This document shows, piece after piece, positions 1 to 7,380 of a DNA stretch of 64,000 bases. Location: positions 62,001 through 126,000 of the forward strand of contig NZ_WKJK01000020.1 of assembly GCF_009674535.1 (NCBI RefSeq), written 5' to 3'. Position 1 is the stretch's first letter, and each line of letters starts with the position of its first letter. The DNA comes from Duganella guangzhouensis (GTDB lineage: Bacteria > Pseudomonadota > Gammaproteobacteria > Burkholderiales > Burkholderiaceae_D). The notes below the pieces were generated by a model that was given only the letters and a program-made list of their open reading frames with translations, did not search any database and had not been told where the DNA came from. The translations under genes and the position numbers were made by a program.

Positions 1-4
1 GGTA

Positions 5-172
5 TCAGGACGATTTGATCAGGCCCGAAATGTAGGTCAGCGAGGCGGTCAGTTTCGGACCGAGTACGGCCAGGCCGGCGGTGATCGCGGCAGCGATGGC
101 GGCGGCCATCAGGGCGTATTCGATGGCGGTGATACCGTCTTCTTCACGGATAAAGTTTTTGATTGCGTTCAT
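5..172 (-). CDS. flp: Flp family type IVb pilin (copy A1)
   Basis: A 55-residue Flp/Fap-type prepilin, the major subunit of Tad-type adhesion pili. A short charged leader (MNAIKNFIREEDG) precedes the processing site, and the mature peptide starts ITAIEYALMAA, with the family's Glu at +5 and Tyr at +6. A hydrophobic helix fills the rest. There is another ATG two codons upstream at 178, but AGGAG lies 7 nt before the ATG at 172 and only 1 nt before the other, so 172 is chosen. No tad assembly genes are in the window. The mature sequence is identical to the other three pilin copies here. Confidence 0.9.
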   Translation of the reverse strand: MNAIKNFIREEDGITAIEYALMAAAIAAAITAGLAVLGPKLTASLTYISGLIKSS

Positions 173-220
173 GGTCATGCTCCTGAGTGTGATCGTTGAG
201 TGAAAAGGCTGGCGTCGGGA

Positions 221-388
221 TTACGACGACTTGATCAGACCGGAGATGTAGGTCAGCGAAGCGGTCAGTTTAGGGCCGAGGACGGCCAGACCGGCGGTGA
301 TCGCAGCGGCGATGGCGGCGGCCATCAGAGCGTATTCGATGGCGGTGATACCGTCTTCTTCGCGGATGAAGTGTTTGATTGCATTCAT
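221..388 (-). CDS. flp: Flp family type IVb pilin (copy B1)
   Basis: A second 55-residue Flp prepilin, 48 bp upstream of copy A1 on the same strand and probably co-transcribed with it. It differs from A1 in the leader (His in place of Asn at residue 6), while the mature peptide is the same. The ATG at 388 is preceded by GAGG at 6 nt. An in-frame TTG further upstream would add five residues but has no ribosome site. Processing by a TadV-type prepilin peptidase at the Gly-Ile junction is inferred from the family. Confidence 0.9.
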   Translation of the reverse strand: MNAIKHFIREEDGITAIEYALMAAAIAAAITAGLAVLGPKLTASLTYISGLIKSS

Positions 389-441
389 GATAAACCTCGT
401 CAAAGTTAGTTAAGTAAGGGAACTTGCTTCTCTTGCTTCAA

Positions 442-464
442 CTAAAACGGGGTTCGGGTTTTAG
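442..464 (-). promoter_or_regulatory. Small hairpin upstream of pilin pair 1
   Basis: CTAAAAC (442-448) and GTTTTAG (458-464) form a 7-bp stem upstream of pilin B1. The same structure occurs at 1554-1576 before pilin B2. On the minus strand the TAA in the first arm is the stop codon of a conserved CPLC-containing reading frame. It may mark the end of an older upstream gene, or be a leader structure of the pilin transcript. Confidence 0.35.
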
Positions 465-628
465 GTGCTGCCGATGAAAGACATTTTACGCAGCCCTTCG
501 TCGTTGCACAGCGGACAAACGTCACCTTTTGCGATGACATTTGTCACCCCACGACATGGCAGCCACAGGCAACTTGGCCGAAGTGGCAAGGTTTCTTCCG
601 CGAGAACGTGAATTTGGAGAGGGATGAC

Positions 629-1096
629 ATGACAGTTCGTGCTTTTACCGAAGCAGATTTTCCTGCGGTGTGCGGCATCTATGCCGATGCGAAGCAAGAC
701 GAACTTCAGTTTGAAAGCGGCGAGTTTGCTGTCACTCCGCTGGACCAGGACACTGCCATTCTCGCGGCGTTCAATGAATCGACAGTCCTGGTTTTTGAGG
801 ATAAGGAAGTGCTGGGATTCGCAGCCTTGCACGAAAATCAACTGCGCGCCTTGTTCGTTCGACGCAATGTCCGGAACCAAGGCGTTGGACAGGCGCTGTT
901 GGATAAGGTTCTATCGATGAGCACTGCAGGCATTACGCTTAACGTCGCGGCGTCCAACATCGGCGCCCGGAAATTTTATCTGCGTAACGGCTTCTCAGTG
1001 GCGGGGGAAGTCGAGCGGACGTATCAGGATAAAGCGATCAGCTATCTCCAGATGGCATCACCGGCAAAAAAAATCCGGCACGAGGCCGGATTGTAA
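629..1096 (+). CDS. GNAT family N-acetyltransferase
   Basis: A 155-residue acetyltransferase of the GNAT superfamily, which transfers acetyl from acetyl-CoA to an amine; the substrate is unknown. The acetyl-CoA loop RNQGVGQALL fits the R/Q-x-x-G-x-G/A signature, and NIGARKFYLRNGF is the usual C-terminal half of the fold. GGAGAGG lies 5 nt before the ATG at 629, which is preferred over the in-frame GTG at 608. The gene is sandwiched between two duplicated pilin modules on the opposite strand. Its final codons contain an antisense-oriented terminator. Confidence 0.85.
   Translation: MTVRAFTEADFPAVCGIYADAKQDELQFESGEFAVTPLDQDTAILAAFNESTVLVFEDKEVLGFAALHENQLRALFVRRNVRNQGVGQALLDKVLSMSTAGITLNVAASNIGARKFYLRNGFSVAGEVERTYQDKAISYLQMASPAKKIRHEAGL
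1066..1092 (-). terminator. Intrinsic terminator of pilin pair 2, inside the GNAT 3' end
   Basis: An 8-bp stem (1072-1079 with 1085-1092, 5-nt loop) is followed on the minus strand by a run of T (the A-tract at 1066-1073). It lies 24 bp past the stop of pilin A2 and so would end the A2/B2 transcript. It is located within the last codons of the plus-strand GNAT gene. Confidence 0.75.
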
Positions 1097-1115
1097 GGCT
1101 GCTGTCTTGCTGTAA

Positions 1116-1283
1116 TTACGACGACTTGATCAGACCGGAAATGTAGGTCAGCGAGGCGGTCAGTTTAGGACCGAGAACGGCCAGGCCGGCGGTGATCGCG
1201 GCGGCGATGGCGGCGGCCATCAGGGCGTATTCGATGGCGGTGATGCCGTCTTCTTCACGGATAAAATTTTTGATTGCGTTCAT
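1116..1283 (-). CDS. flp: Flp family type IVb pilin (copy A2)
   Basis: A 55-residue Flp prepilin equivalent to A1. The leader is MNAIKNFIREEDG and the mature peptide is identical to the other copies. Again two ATG codons lie six bases apart (1289 and 1283), and AGGAG is correctly spaced only for the second. It lies 49 bp downstream of pilin B2 and is followed by a terminator at 1066-1092, so B2-A2 form a two-gene unit. Confidence 0.9.
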   Translation of the reverse strand: MNAIKNFIREEDGITAIEYALMAAAIAAAITAGLAVLGPKLTASLTYISGLIKSS

Positions 1284-1332
1284 GGTCATGCTCCTGAGTG
1301 TGATCGTTGAGTGAAAAGGCTGGGCGTCGGGA

Positions 1333-1500
1333 TTACGACGACTTGATCAGACCGGAGATGTAGGTCAGCGAAGCGGTCAGTTTCGGGCCGAGCACGGCCA
1401 GACCGGCGGTGATCGCGGCGGCGATGGCGGCTGCCATCAGAGCGTATTCGATCGCGGTGATGCCGTCTTCTTCGCGGATAAACTGTTTGATTGCATTCAT
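1333..1500 (-). CDS. flp: Flp family type IVb pilin (copy B2)
   Basis: A 55-residue Flp prepilin equivalent to B1, with Gln at residue 6 of the leader where B1 has His. The mature part is identical to the three other copies despite silent differences in the DNA. The ATG at 1500 has GAGG at 6 nt. It is transcribed divergently from the cupin gene starting at 1760, so its promoter should lie within 1501-1759. Confidence 0.9.
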   Translation of the reverse strand: MNAIKQFIREEDGITAIEYALMAAAIAAAITAGLAVLGPKLTASLTYISGLIKSS

Positions 1501-1572
1501 GATAAACCTCGTCAAAGTTAGTTAAGTAAGGGAACTTGCTTCTCTTGCTTCAACTAAAACGGGGTTCAGGTT

Positions 1573-1674
1573 TTAGGTGCTGCCGATGAAAGACATTTTA
1601 CGCAGCCTGTCGCCGCCGCACAGCGGACAAACGTCACCTTTTGCGGTGACATTTGTCACGCCACGCCACGACAT
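1573..1674 (-). other. Possible 33-residue CPLC-motif reading frame upstream of pilin pair 2
   Basis: In the right module a short frame opens with ATG at 1674 and ends with a CPLCGGDRLRKMSFIGST tail. The left module keeps the same frame and tail (CPLCNDEGLRKMSFIGST, stop at 461-463), although its equivalent ATG is out of frame. A Cys-x-x-Cys pair kept in both copies could be a zinc-knuckle peptide or the duplicated 3' end of a lost gene. No ribosome site is visible, so it may not be translated. Confidence 0.25.
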
Positions 1675-1759
1675 GACAGCCACAGGCAACTTGGCCGAAG
1701 TGGTAAGGTTGATTCCGCAGCATTAGTTATTTCAGTTGCTAATTACGGAGTATCCAGTG

Positions 1760-2458
1760 ATGACGACCAAGAAATTCATGATGTCAGCAAGGTGCAAACA
1801 AATCATAGCCCTCGGTGCCACAGCGATATCGCTGCTCCTCAGCGCTCCCGTTTTGGCACAGGCGACATCCCGGCAATGCGAGGATGGCAACGGCAAAGAC
1901 GAGCAAGTTGGTCCGGCTTGTCTTGTTTCCCACGAAAGCTTGGGAAGGCTTAATGTCGATTCCGTGTATTGGAGCCTGGATAAGTATGCCAGCGTCGACG
2001 CCGCACAACGGGACGCAGTCCGGAGCGCTCAGGTTATCAAAGCGTTTGGAAGCGTCTGGTTGTTCAGCGTGGGGCCTGTGCCGTCACGCCCGCTTAACGG
2101 AGAGCATGTAGCGCAAGTTGGGCCGATTTCAATCGAAAAAAATACGTCGTACGATGCAGAGTTTCTCAAATCTACATTCACCCCTGGCATGACCGCGCCA
2201 CTCCATGCCCACTCTGGGCCCGAAGCTTTTTACGCCGTCAGTGGGGATTCATGTCTGGAGACGCCGGACGGTGTGCAAATAGGGCGTGGGCCAGGAAACA
2301 GCATGATCGTTCGTGGTGGCCCTCCGATGCTGCTGATGGCGTTGGGTGCCGAGCCACGCAAAGGATTCGCGCTTATCCTGCATGACTCGGCTCTTCCACC
2401 GACTACGTTGGTTCACAATTGGACACCCAAGGGGCTCTGCCTGGCGGAAATGCATTAA
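1760..2458 (+). CDS. Secreted cupin-domain protein
   Basis: A 232-residue protein with an N-terminal export signal (hydrophobic stretch ending APVLAQA) and one cupin barrel in the C-terminal half. The metal-binding motif is recognisable as LHAHSGPEAFY, with two His and a Glu. Small cupins of this sort can be metal enzymes or binding proteins, and the reaction is not evident. The ATG at 1760 follows ACGGAG at 9 nt; an in-frame TTG at 1736 is less likely. It ends only 9 bp before the stop of the convergent S9 peptidase. Confidence 0.7.
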   Translation: MTTKKFMMSARCKQIIALGATAISLLLSAPVLAQATSRQCEDGNGKDEQVGPACLVSHESLGRLNVDSVYWSLDKYASVDAAQRDAVRSAQVIKAFGSVWLFSVGPVPSRPLNGEHVAQVGPISIEKNTSYDAEFLKSTFTPGMTAPLHAHSGPEAFYAVSGDSCLETPDGVQIGRGPGNSMIVRGGPPMLLMALGAEPRKGFALILHDSALPPTTLVHNWTPKGLCLAEMH

Positions 2459-2467
2459 ATAAGCGTC

Positions 2468-4408
2468 TTACTTGAGATACTTGTCCAGCCAGGCCAGCGT
2501 GCGTGCGCGTTCGTCGGCGCGGTGTTGCGGCTGCTGGAAGGCATGGCCTTCGCCCGGATAGATCACCAGCGAGGTCGGCGTGCCAATCGCTTTCAAGCCG
2601 TGCCAGAATTCGACTGACTGCGCCGGCGGGCATTCAACATCGCGTTCGCCCACCGTGATCAGGGTCGGCGTCCTGGCGGCCTTGATCGATTCGATCGGCG
2701 ACGCGGCGCGGTAGATGGCCGGATCGTCATAGGCCGAGTGGCCGAAGAATGGAATCATCCACTGGTCGATGCCATTCTGCCCATAGTAACTGATCCAGTT
2801 GGCGATGCCGGCGCCGGCCACCGCGGCCTTGAAGCGCTGGCTGTGCGTCACGCCCCACATGGTCATGAAGCCGCCGTAGGAATGGCCGATCAGCGCTAGG
2901 CGCTGGTCGTCGACCGGCGCGGCCGCTTCCACCGCATCGATGCCGGCCAGGATGTCGCGCCAATCGCCGCCGCCCATGTCGCGCCGGTTGGCGCTGCTGA
3001 ACGCCAGGCCCTGGCCATAGCTGCCGCGCGGGTTAGGCAGGAAGACGAAATAGCCTTTGGCGGTGAGATCGCGGATCAGGCCGCGTGTGCCCTTGCCAGG
3101 CGTGATGAACATCGGCGTCGCCGCCGCTGCCGGACCGCCGTGGATGATGGTGGCCATCGGATACTGCTTGCCCGGTTCGGTCTTGAGCGGCGCCAGCAGC
3201 CAGCCCTGCACCTTGAATTGATCGCTGTTCCAGTTGATGCTGCGCGCGTTGACGGCGGCCGGCAAGCCGTCGTTGTCGTGCGTGATGGCGGCCAGTTGTG
3301 GCAGGCGGCCAGCCACGATGTGCGGTGCGCGTTCGAAGCTTTCCAGTGCGGTGGCGGCGATGGTGCCGTCGGCGCTCAGCGACAGGCAGCCTTCGCAGGC
3401 GGTGCCGGCCGTGGCTTGCTGCGACCACAGCACGCGCTGGCTGCGCGTCTGCGGATCGATGCTGACCAGCGCCTGCTCGGCGCCGATCTGCGCGCTGGCC
3501 AGGATCTGGCCGTTGCGCCAGTCGAGCCCGCTGAAGGAACCGGCAAAGCCCGGCGTGATGTCGACCGGCTCGCCGCCGGCCAGCGGCAGGGTGTAGATAT
3601 CGCCGCCGACCGAGCCGAAATCGCTCATCAGGCCGCCGATGTAGGCGACCGTCTTGCCGTCCTGCGAGACGCGCGGCATGCTCAGCTGCGTGTTCGGCGC
3701 GGCCAGGATGCGCAGCGCGCCGCTGTCGGCATCGACATGGCCCAGCGTGGCGATCCACCAGTTGTTGTCGCCGTTGCCCTTCGCGCTGGTGACCACAAAG
3801 CCCTTGCCGTCCGGCGTCCAGTCATATTCGTAGACGAAGGTGTCGGCCGGCGACAGCAGGCGCAGCGTGCCGCCGGCCGGTGCGACCACGCCGATGCGCT
3901 GCTCATCCTCGTCGGCGCCGATTTCACCGACCTGCGGCGCGCCGGCTTCGGTGGCGCCGGTGCTTTTCCTGGCGCCGACTGTGGCCAGCAGCGCTAGTTG
4001 CTTGCCGTTCGGCGCCCAGCGCGCGGTGTTGGCCACGCCTTTAACCTGCGTTACGCCGCGCACCTTGCCCGCACTGGCGATGTACAGCGTCGCCGTGCCG
4101 CTCTTGCTGTCGTTGCCGATGAAGGCCAGCGCCTTGCCGTCCGGCGACCAGGCCGGGAAGTTGTAGTCGCATTTGACGCAGGGATCGTAGGAGGCCAGCA
4201 CCTTGCCGCTGGCGCCGTCGCGCACCACCACGCTGGCGTGCGCGCGCTTGGCCGCATCGGGTGGATTGACTGTCTCCAGCGCGGCGACGCGGTCACCGGC
4301 GCCGCTCAGCGCCAGGTCGCGGTAGTTGCGCATGTCGGATGGCGCTGCCGCCATCGCTTGCGCGCTGAACATCGCCGCTGCGAGCAGTGCCGAATATCGT
4401 AGAATCAT
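2468..4408 (-). CDS. S9 family serine peptidase (acylaminoacyl/dipeptidyl peptidase type)
   Basis: A 646-residue exported prolyl-oligopeptidase-family peptidase. A signal peptide (first ~21 residues) is followed by a beta-propeller region and a C-terminal alpha/beta-hydrolase domain. The nucleophile Ser510 is in GHSYGGF, the acid is probably the Asp of GERDVECPP, and the His is in GEGHAF. These enzymes cleave short peptides, here most likely in the periplasm. The start is supported by GAGG at 6 nt. It is the first of four S9 paralogues in the window. Confidence 0.9.
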   Translation of the reverse strand: MILRYSALLAAAMFSAQAMAAAPSDMRNYRDLALSGAGDRVAALETVNPPDAAKRAHASVVVRDGASGKVLASYDPCVKCDYNFPAWSPDGKALAFIGNDSKSGTATLYIASAGKVRGVTQVKGVANTARWAPNGKQLALLATVGARKSTGATEAGAPQVGEIGADEDEQRIGVVAPAGGTLRLLSPADTFVYEYDWTPDGKGFVVTSAKGNGDNNWWIATLGHVDADSGALRILAAPNTQLSMPRVSQDGKTVAYIGGLMSDFGSVGGDIYTLPLAGGEPVDITPGFAGSFSGLDWRNGQILASAQIGAEQALVSIDPQTRSQRVLWSQQATAGTACEGCLSLSADGTIAATALESFERAPHIVAGRLPQLAAITHDNDGLPAAVNARSINWNSDQFKVQGWLLAPLKTEPGKQYPMATIIHGGPAAAATPMFITPGKGTRGLIRDLTAKGYFVFLPNPRGSYGQGLAFSSANRRDMGGGDWRDILAGIDAVEAAAPVDDQRLALIGHSYGGFMTMWGVTHSQRFKAAVAGAGIANWISYYGQNGIDQWMIPFFGHSAYDDPAIYRAASPIESIKAARTPTLITVGERDVECPPAQSVEFWHGLKAIGTPTSLVIYPGEGHAFQQPQHRADERARTLAWLDKYLK

Positions 4409-4528
4409 GAAAGCCTCTTTCTGTTTTTTTGACTCTACATTCTAGCTGTTGTTTTTTGGCTGATCACGGCCCGGCCGCACACCCTGCCAAATCGGCCAAA
4501 AACCAAGCGGATTGGCTTTTTTGTAACG

Positions 4529-4550
4529 TACTGTTTTAGTATAAACAGTA
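4529..4550. promoter_or_regulatory. Palindrome upstream of TonB receptor 1
   Basis: TACTGTTT (4529-4536) and AAACAGTA (4543-4550) form perfect 8-bp arms around a 6-bp AT-rich centre. It lies in the 280-bp AT-rich gap between the divergent S9 peptidase and TonB receptor genes, and is a candidate operator. No regulator gene is adjacent and no clear -35/-10 pair was found around it. Confidence 0.4.
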
Positions 4551-4689
4551 TGATACATATTGCATTATTTTCTTTTTGCAAACCGAATATTCCCTATGCG
4601 AGACTGAAATTGCTTCACCGCTGTAAGCCAGCGTTGAGGACATGTCATACGGCCGACCACGGCCGTGCAAAATCGGGAGCCATTCAAAA

Positions 4690-7380
4690 ATGCATAAAGA
4701 AAAGCAATCAGTTCTGTCGGTCCGTCTGGCCTTGAGCCTGCTGGCCGGCGCCACCATGTTCAGCACCGCCGCGCAGGCGCAAAGCGGCGGTGACGCAGCG
4801 GCCGGCGAGCCGCAAAAAGTCATCATCACCGGTTCCAACATCGCCCGCATCGCCGGCGAGGGCGCGACGCCGGTGGAAATCATCACCCGCGCCGAAATCG
4901 ACAAGAGCGGCGCCTCCACCGTGGTGGAAATGCTGAGCAAGCTGCCGTCAGTCAGCGTCTCGCTGGATGGCAATAGCTACAACTCATTTGCCGGCGGCGC
5001 CTCGTCGGTCGGCCTGCGCGGGCTGGATTCGAAATACACGCTGATCCTGCTGAACGGCCGTCGCCTGGCCAACTACGGCTTTGCCAACGGCGCCGAAAAC
5101 AGCTTTGTCGACCTCAACAACATTCCGCTAGCGGCGCTGGAAAGCGTGGAGATTCTGCGCGACGGCGCCTCGGCGATTTACGGTTCGGACGCGGTGGCCG
5201 GCGTGATCAACTTCAAGACCCGCACCAATTACCAGGGCATGGAGTTGAGCGGCAATCTGGGCTCCAACGTCAAGGGCGACGGCTCCACCTTCAACGCCAG
5301 CCTGACCAAGGGCTGGGGCGACCTCGACAAAGACGGCTACAACGTGCTGATGACGGTCGATGCGCTGAAGCGCAATTCGCTGCGCAGCAGCGAGCATTCG
5401 GCGCTGGCCAATCCCGATTACACCCGCTACGGCGGCAGCGACAACCGCACCACCGACCAATTCCAGGGCTGGGTGCGCGACTACGACAACGGCGAGGGCG
5501 GGTATGCGATTCCCGGCTGCGTCGGCAAGGTCGGCATTTCCAGCACCGGCGACCAGGTGTGCTTCACCAATCCCGACACCCAGCTGACGCCGCGCATCGA
5601 GCGCGTCGGCGTCTCGACCATCGTCACCAAGCGTCTGGATGGCGGTGACGAGCTGTTTGCCGAACTCGGCTTCAATCACAACAAGTCAACCTATCAACAG
5701 GGCTATCCAGTCTTCAGCAGCAGCTTCCTGGCGCCGACCGACGGCACCACCAATCCTGGCGTGCTGGGCTTGCCGGGCGAAACCGAGGACACCTGGGGCT
5801 TCGCGCCGGGCGACCGCTTGCAGGTGTTCCACGCGATCACCGAAGCCGGACCGAAGGTGCAAACCATCAAGAGCGACACCGCGCGCGTGGTGACCGGCTG
5901 GCGTGGCACCATCCATGGCTGGGACAGCGAGTTCGCCGTCAATCTGAACCGCTCCAAACTGGTGGACGAGACCACCAACACCATTCTGCTGGATGTGTCG
6001 AACGCGTTGCTGGGCCAGGGCATCCTGGGCACCGGCGGCTACGATCCGTTCAATCCGAGCAATCCGATGAGCGTGGTGTCGCCGATGCTGCACGTGTTCC
6101 ATCACGAGGCGGTATCCAAGCTGGGTACGCTGGACTGGAAGATGAGCACGCCGTCGCTGTTCAACTTCCAGGACCGTCCGGTCGGCTTCGCCTGGGGCGC
6201 GCAAGCCAGCCACGAGTCGATCAACGACGTCGCCGATCCGTTGGCGGAGGCCGGCAACATCGTCAACTACGGTGCCACCAGCAGCACCGCCTCGCGCAGC
6301 CTGTATTCGGTGTACGGCGAGCTGGCGGTGCCGCTGCTGGCGAAGCTGGACGCGCAAGTGGCCTTGCGCGGCGACCATTACAGCGACTTCGGCACCACCT
6401 GGAATCCGAAGCTGGCGCTGGCCTGGCGCGCGGCCGATCAGATCCTGCTGCGCGGCTCGGCCACCACTTCGTTCAAGGCGCCGACCTTGCCGGAACTGGG
6501 CTCGGTCACCACCGCCTACACCACCGTGGCCGACTGGGCGCGCTGCGTTCCGCTCGGCTATGTGGGCGCGCAGTGTTCGTACAGCCCGAAAGACTACCTG
6601 AAGGGCAATCCGAACCTGAAGCCGGAAAAGGCTGCCAACTATTCGCTGGGCATTGTGCTGCAACCGGTGAAGGATCTGTCGATGTCGCTGGACTGGTATG
6701 GCATTCACCAGCGTGACACCATCCAGGCGCTGGACGCGCAATACATCGTCGACAACGAGGACATCATTCCTGGCTTTGCCGCGCTGGTCGGACGCGATCC
6801 GCGCAATCCGGCGCTGGAGGCGGCTCATCCGGGGCTGAACAAGGGCCGCATCAACAGCGTGACCACGCCGTTCAGCAATGTCGGCAAGACCATTATCTCG
6901 GGCGCCGATCTGGATATCAGCTATGCGCTGAAGCTGGGCGCGTATGGCAAGCTGAGCTTCCACGAGGCGATGAACCGTACCTTCAAGTACGATCAGAGCA
7001 TCGCCCCGGGCGAGCAGCCGACCAGCCGCCTGGACGGGGTCTACCATCCGCGCTGGAACAACTCGCTGCGCACCACGTACGACTATGGCGATCACTCGCT
7101 GGCGCTGACGGCGCGCACCGCGTCGAGCACGCTCAACATCAGCGATCCGACCTACAGCCAGGACGCCGATGTCACCAACGCGCGGGTGCCGTCGTACACG
7201 GTGTGGGATCTGAACTACACCCTCAAAGCCAGCAAGCAACTGGTGCTGAACTTCGGCGTCAACAATGTGTTCGACAAGGCGATGGTGTATTCCAACAGCG
7301 CCTACGTCGACACCTATGTGCAGGGGCTGAACGACGTGGTGGGCCGCTACGCCTACGTCAACGCGCGTTATTCGTTCTAA
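4690..7380 (+). CDS. TonB-dependent outer-membrane receptor
   Basis: An 896-residue gated outer-membrane channel driven by TonB-ExbB-ExbD. The signal peptide ends about STAAQAQ. The plug domain (residues ~40-190) carries VGLRGL and LILLNGRRLANY, and is followed by a 22-strand-type barrel ending in the usual terminal Phe (ARYSF). The ATG at 4690 (GGGAG at 10 nt) gives a clean signal peptide. The ATG at 4642 has its GAGG only 1 nt away and is rejected. The substrate is unknown; proximity to an S9 peptidase may hint at peptides. Its stop overlaps that of the convergent kinase gene. Confidence 0.9.
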   Translation: MHKEKQSVLSVRLALSLLAGATMFSTAAQAQSGGDAAAGEPQKVIITGSNIARIAGEGATPVEIITRAEIDKSGASTVVEMLSKLPSVSVSLDGNSYNSFAGGASSVGLRGLDSKYTLILLNGRRLANYGFANGAENSFVDLNNIPLAALESVEILRDGASAIYGSDAVAGVINFKTRTNYQGMELSGNLGSNVKGDGSTFNASLTKGWGDLDKDGYNVLMTVDALKRNSLRSSEHSALANPDYTRYGGSDNRTTDQFQGWVRDYDNGEGGYAIPGCVGKVGISSTGDQVCFTNPDTQLTPRIERVGVSTIVTKRLDGGDELFAELGFNHNKSTYQQGYPVFSSSFLAPTDGTTNPGVLGLPGETEDTWGFAPGDRLQVFHAITEAGPKVQTIKSDTARVVTGWRGTIHGWDSEFAVNLNRSKLVDETTNTILLDVSNALLGQGILGTGGYDPFNPSNPMSVVSPMLHVFHHEAVSKLGTLDWKMSTPSLFNFQDRPVGFAWGAQASHESINDVADPLAEAGNIVNYGATSSTASRSLYSVYGELAVPLLAKLDAQVALRGDHYSDFGTTWNPKLALAWRAADQILLRGSATTSFKAPTLPELGSVTTAYTTVADWARCVPLGYVGAQCSYSPKDYLKGNPNLKPEKAANYSLGIVLQPVKDLSMSLDWYGIHQRDTIQALDAQYIVDNEDIIPGFAALVGRDPRNPALEAAHPGLNKGRINSVTTPFSNVGKTIISGADLDISYALKLGAYGKLSFHEAMNRTFKYDQSIAPGEQPTSRLDGVYHPRWNNSLRTTYDYGDHSLALTARTASSTLNISDPTYSQDADVTNARVPSYTVWDLNYTLKASKQLVLNFGVNNVFDKAMVYSNSAYVDTYVQGLNDVVGRYAYVNARYSF

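Larger units (their letters stand above)
1..600. repeat. Left copy of duplicated Flp pilin module
   Basis: This segment holds two Flp pilin genes and about 200 bp of upstream DNA. It is repeated with high identity about 1.11 kb to the right (about 1111-1712). Similarity covers both pilins, the spacer between them and the non-pilin upstream sequence, and ends just before the GNAT gene at 629. The left boundary is not visible because the window begins inside it, so further copies could lie to the left. Confidence 0.85.
1111..1712. repeat. Right copy of duplicated Flp pilin module
   Basis: This matches positions 1-600, with offsets of 1111 (pilin A) and 1112 (pilin B and upstream). Divergence is mostly silent in the pilins, with scattered substitutions and a small indel upstream around 1660-1680. 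The right end of similarity lies shortly before the cupin gene at 1760. Confidence 0.85.

Noticed and set aside
461..880. 139-codon minus-strand frame opposite the GNAT gene
   Set aside because: Only its last ~20 residues (the CPLC tail) lie in the duplicated module; the rest is antisense of the GNAT gene and is not conserved in the other module.
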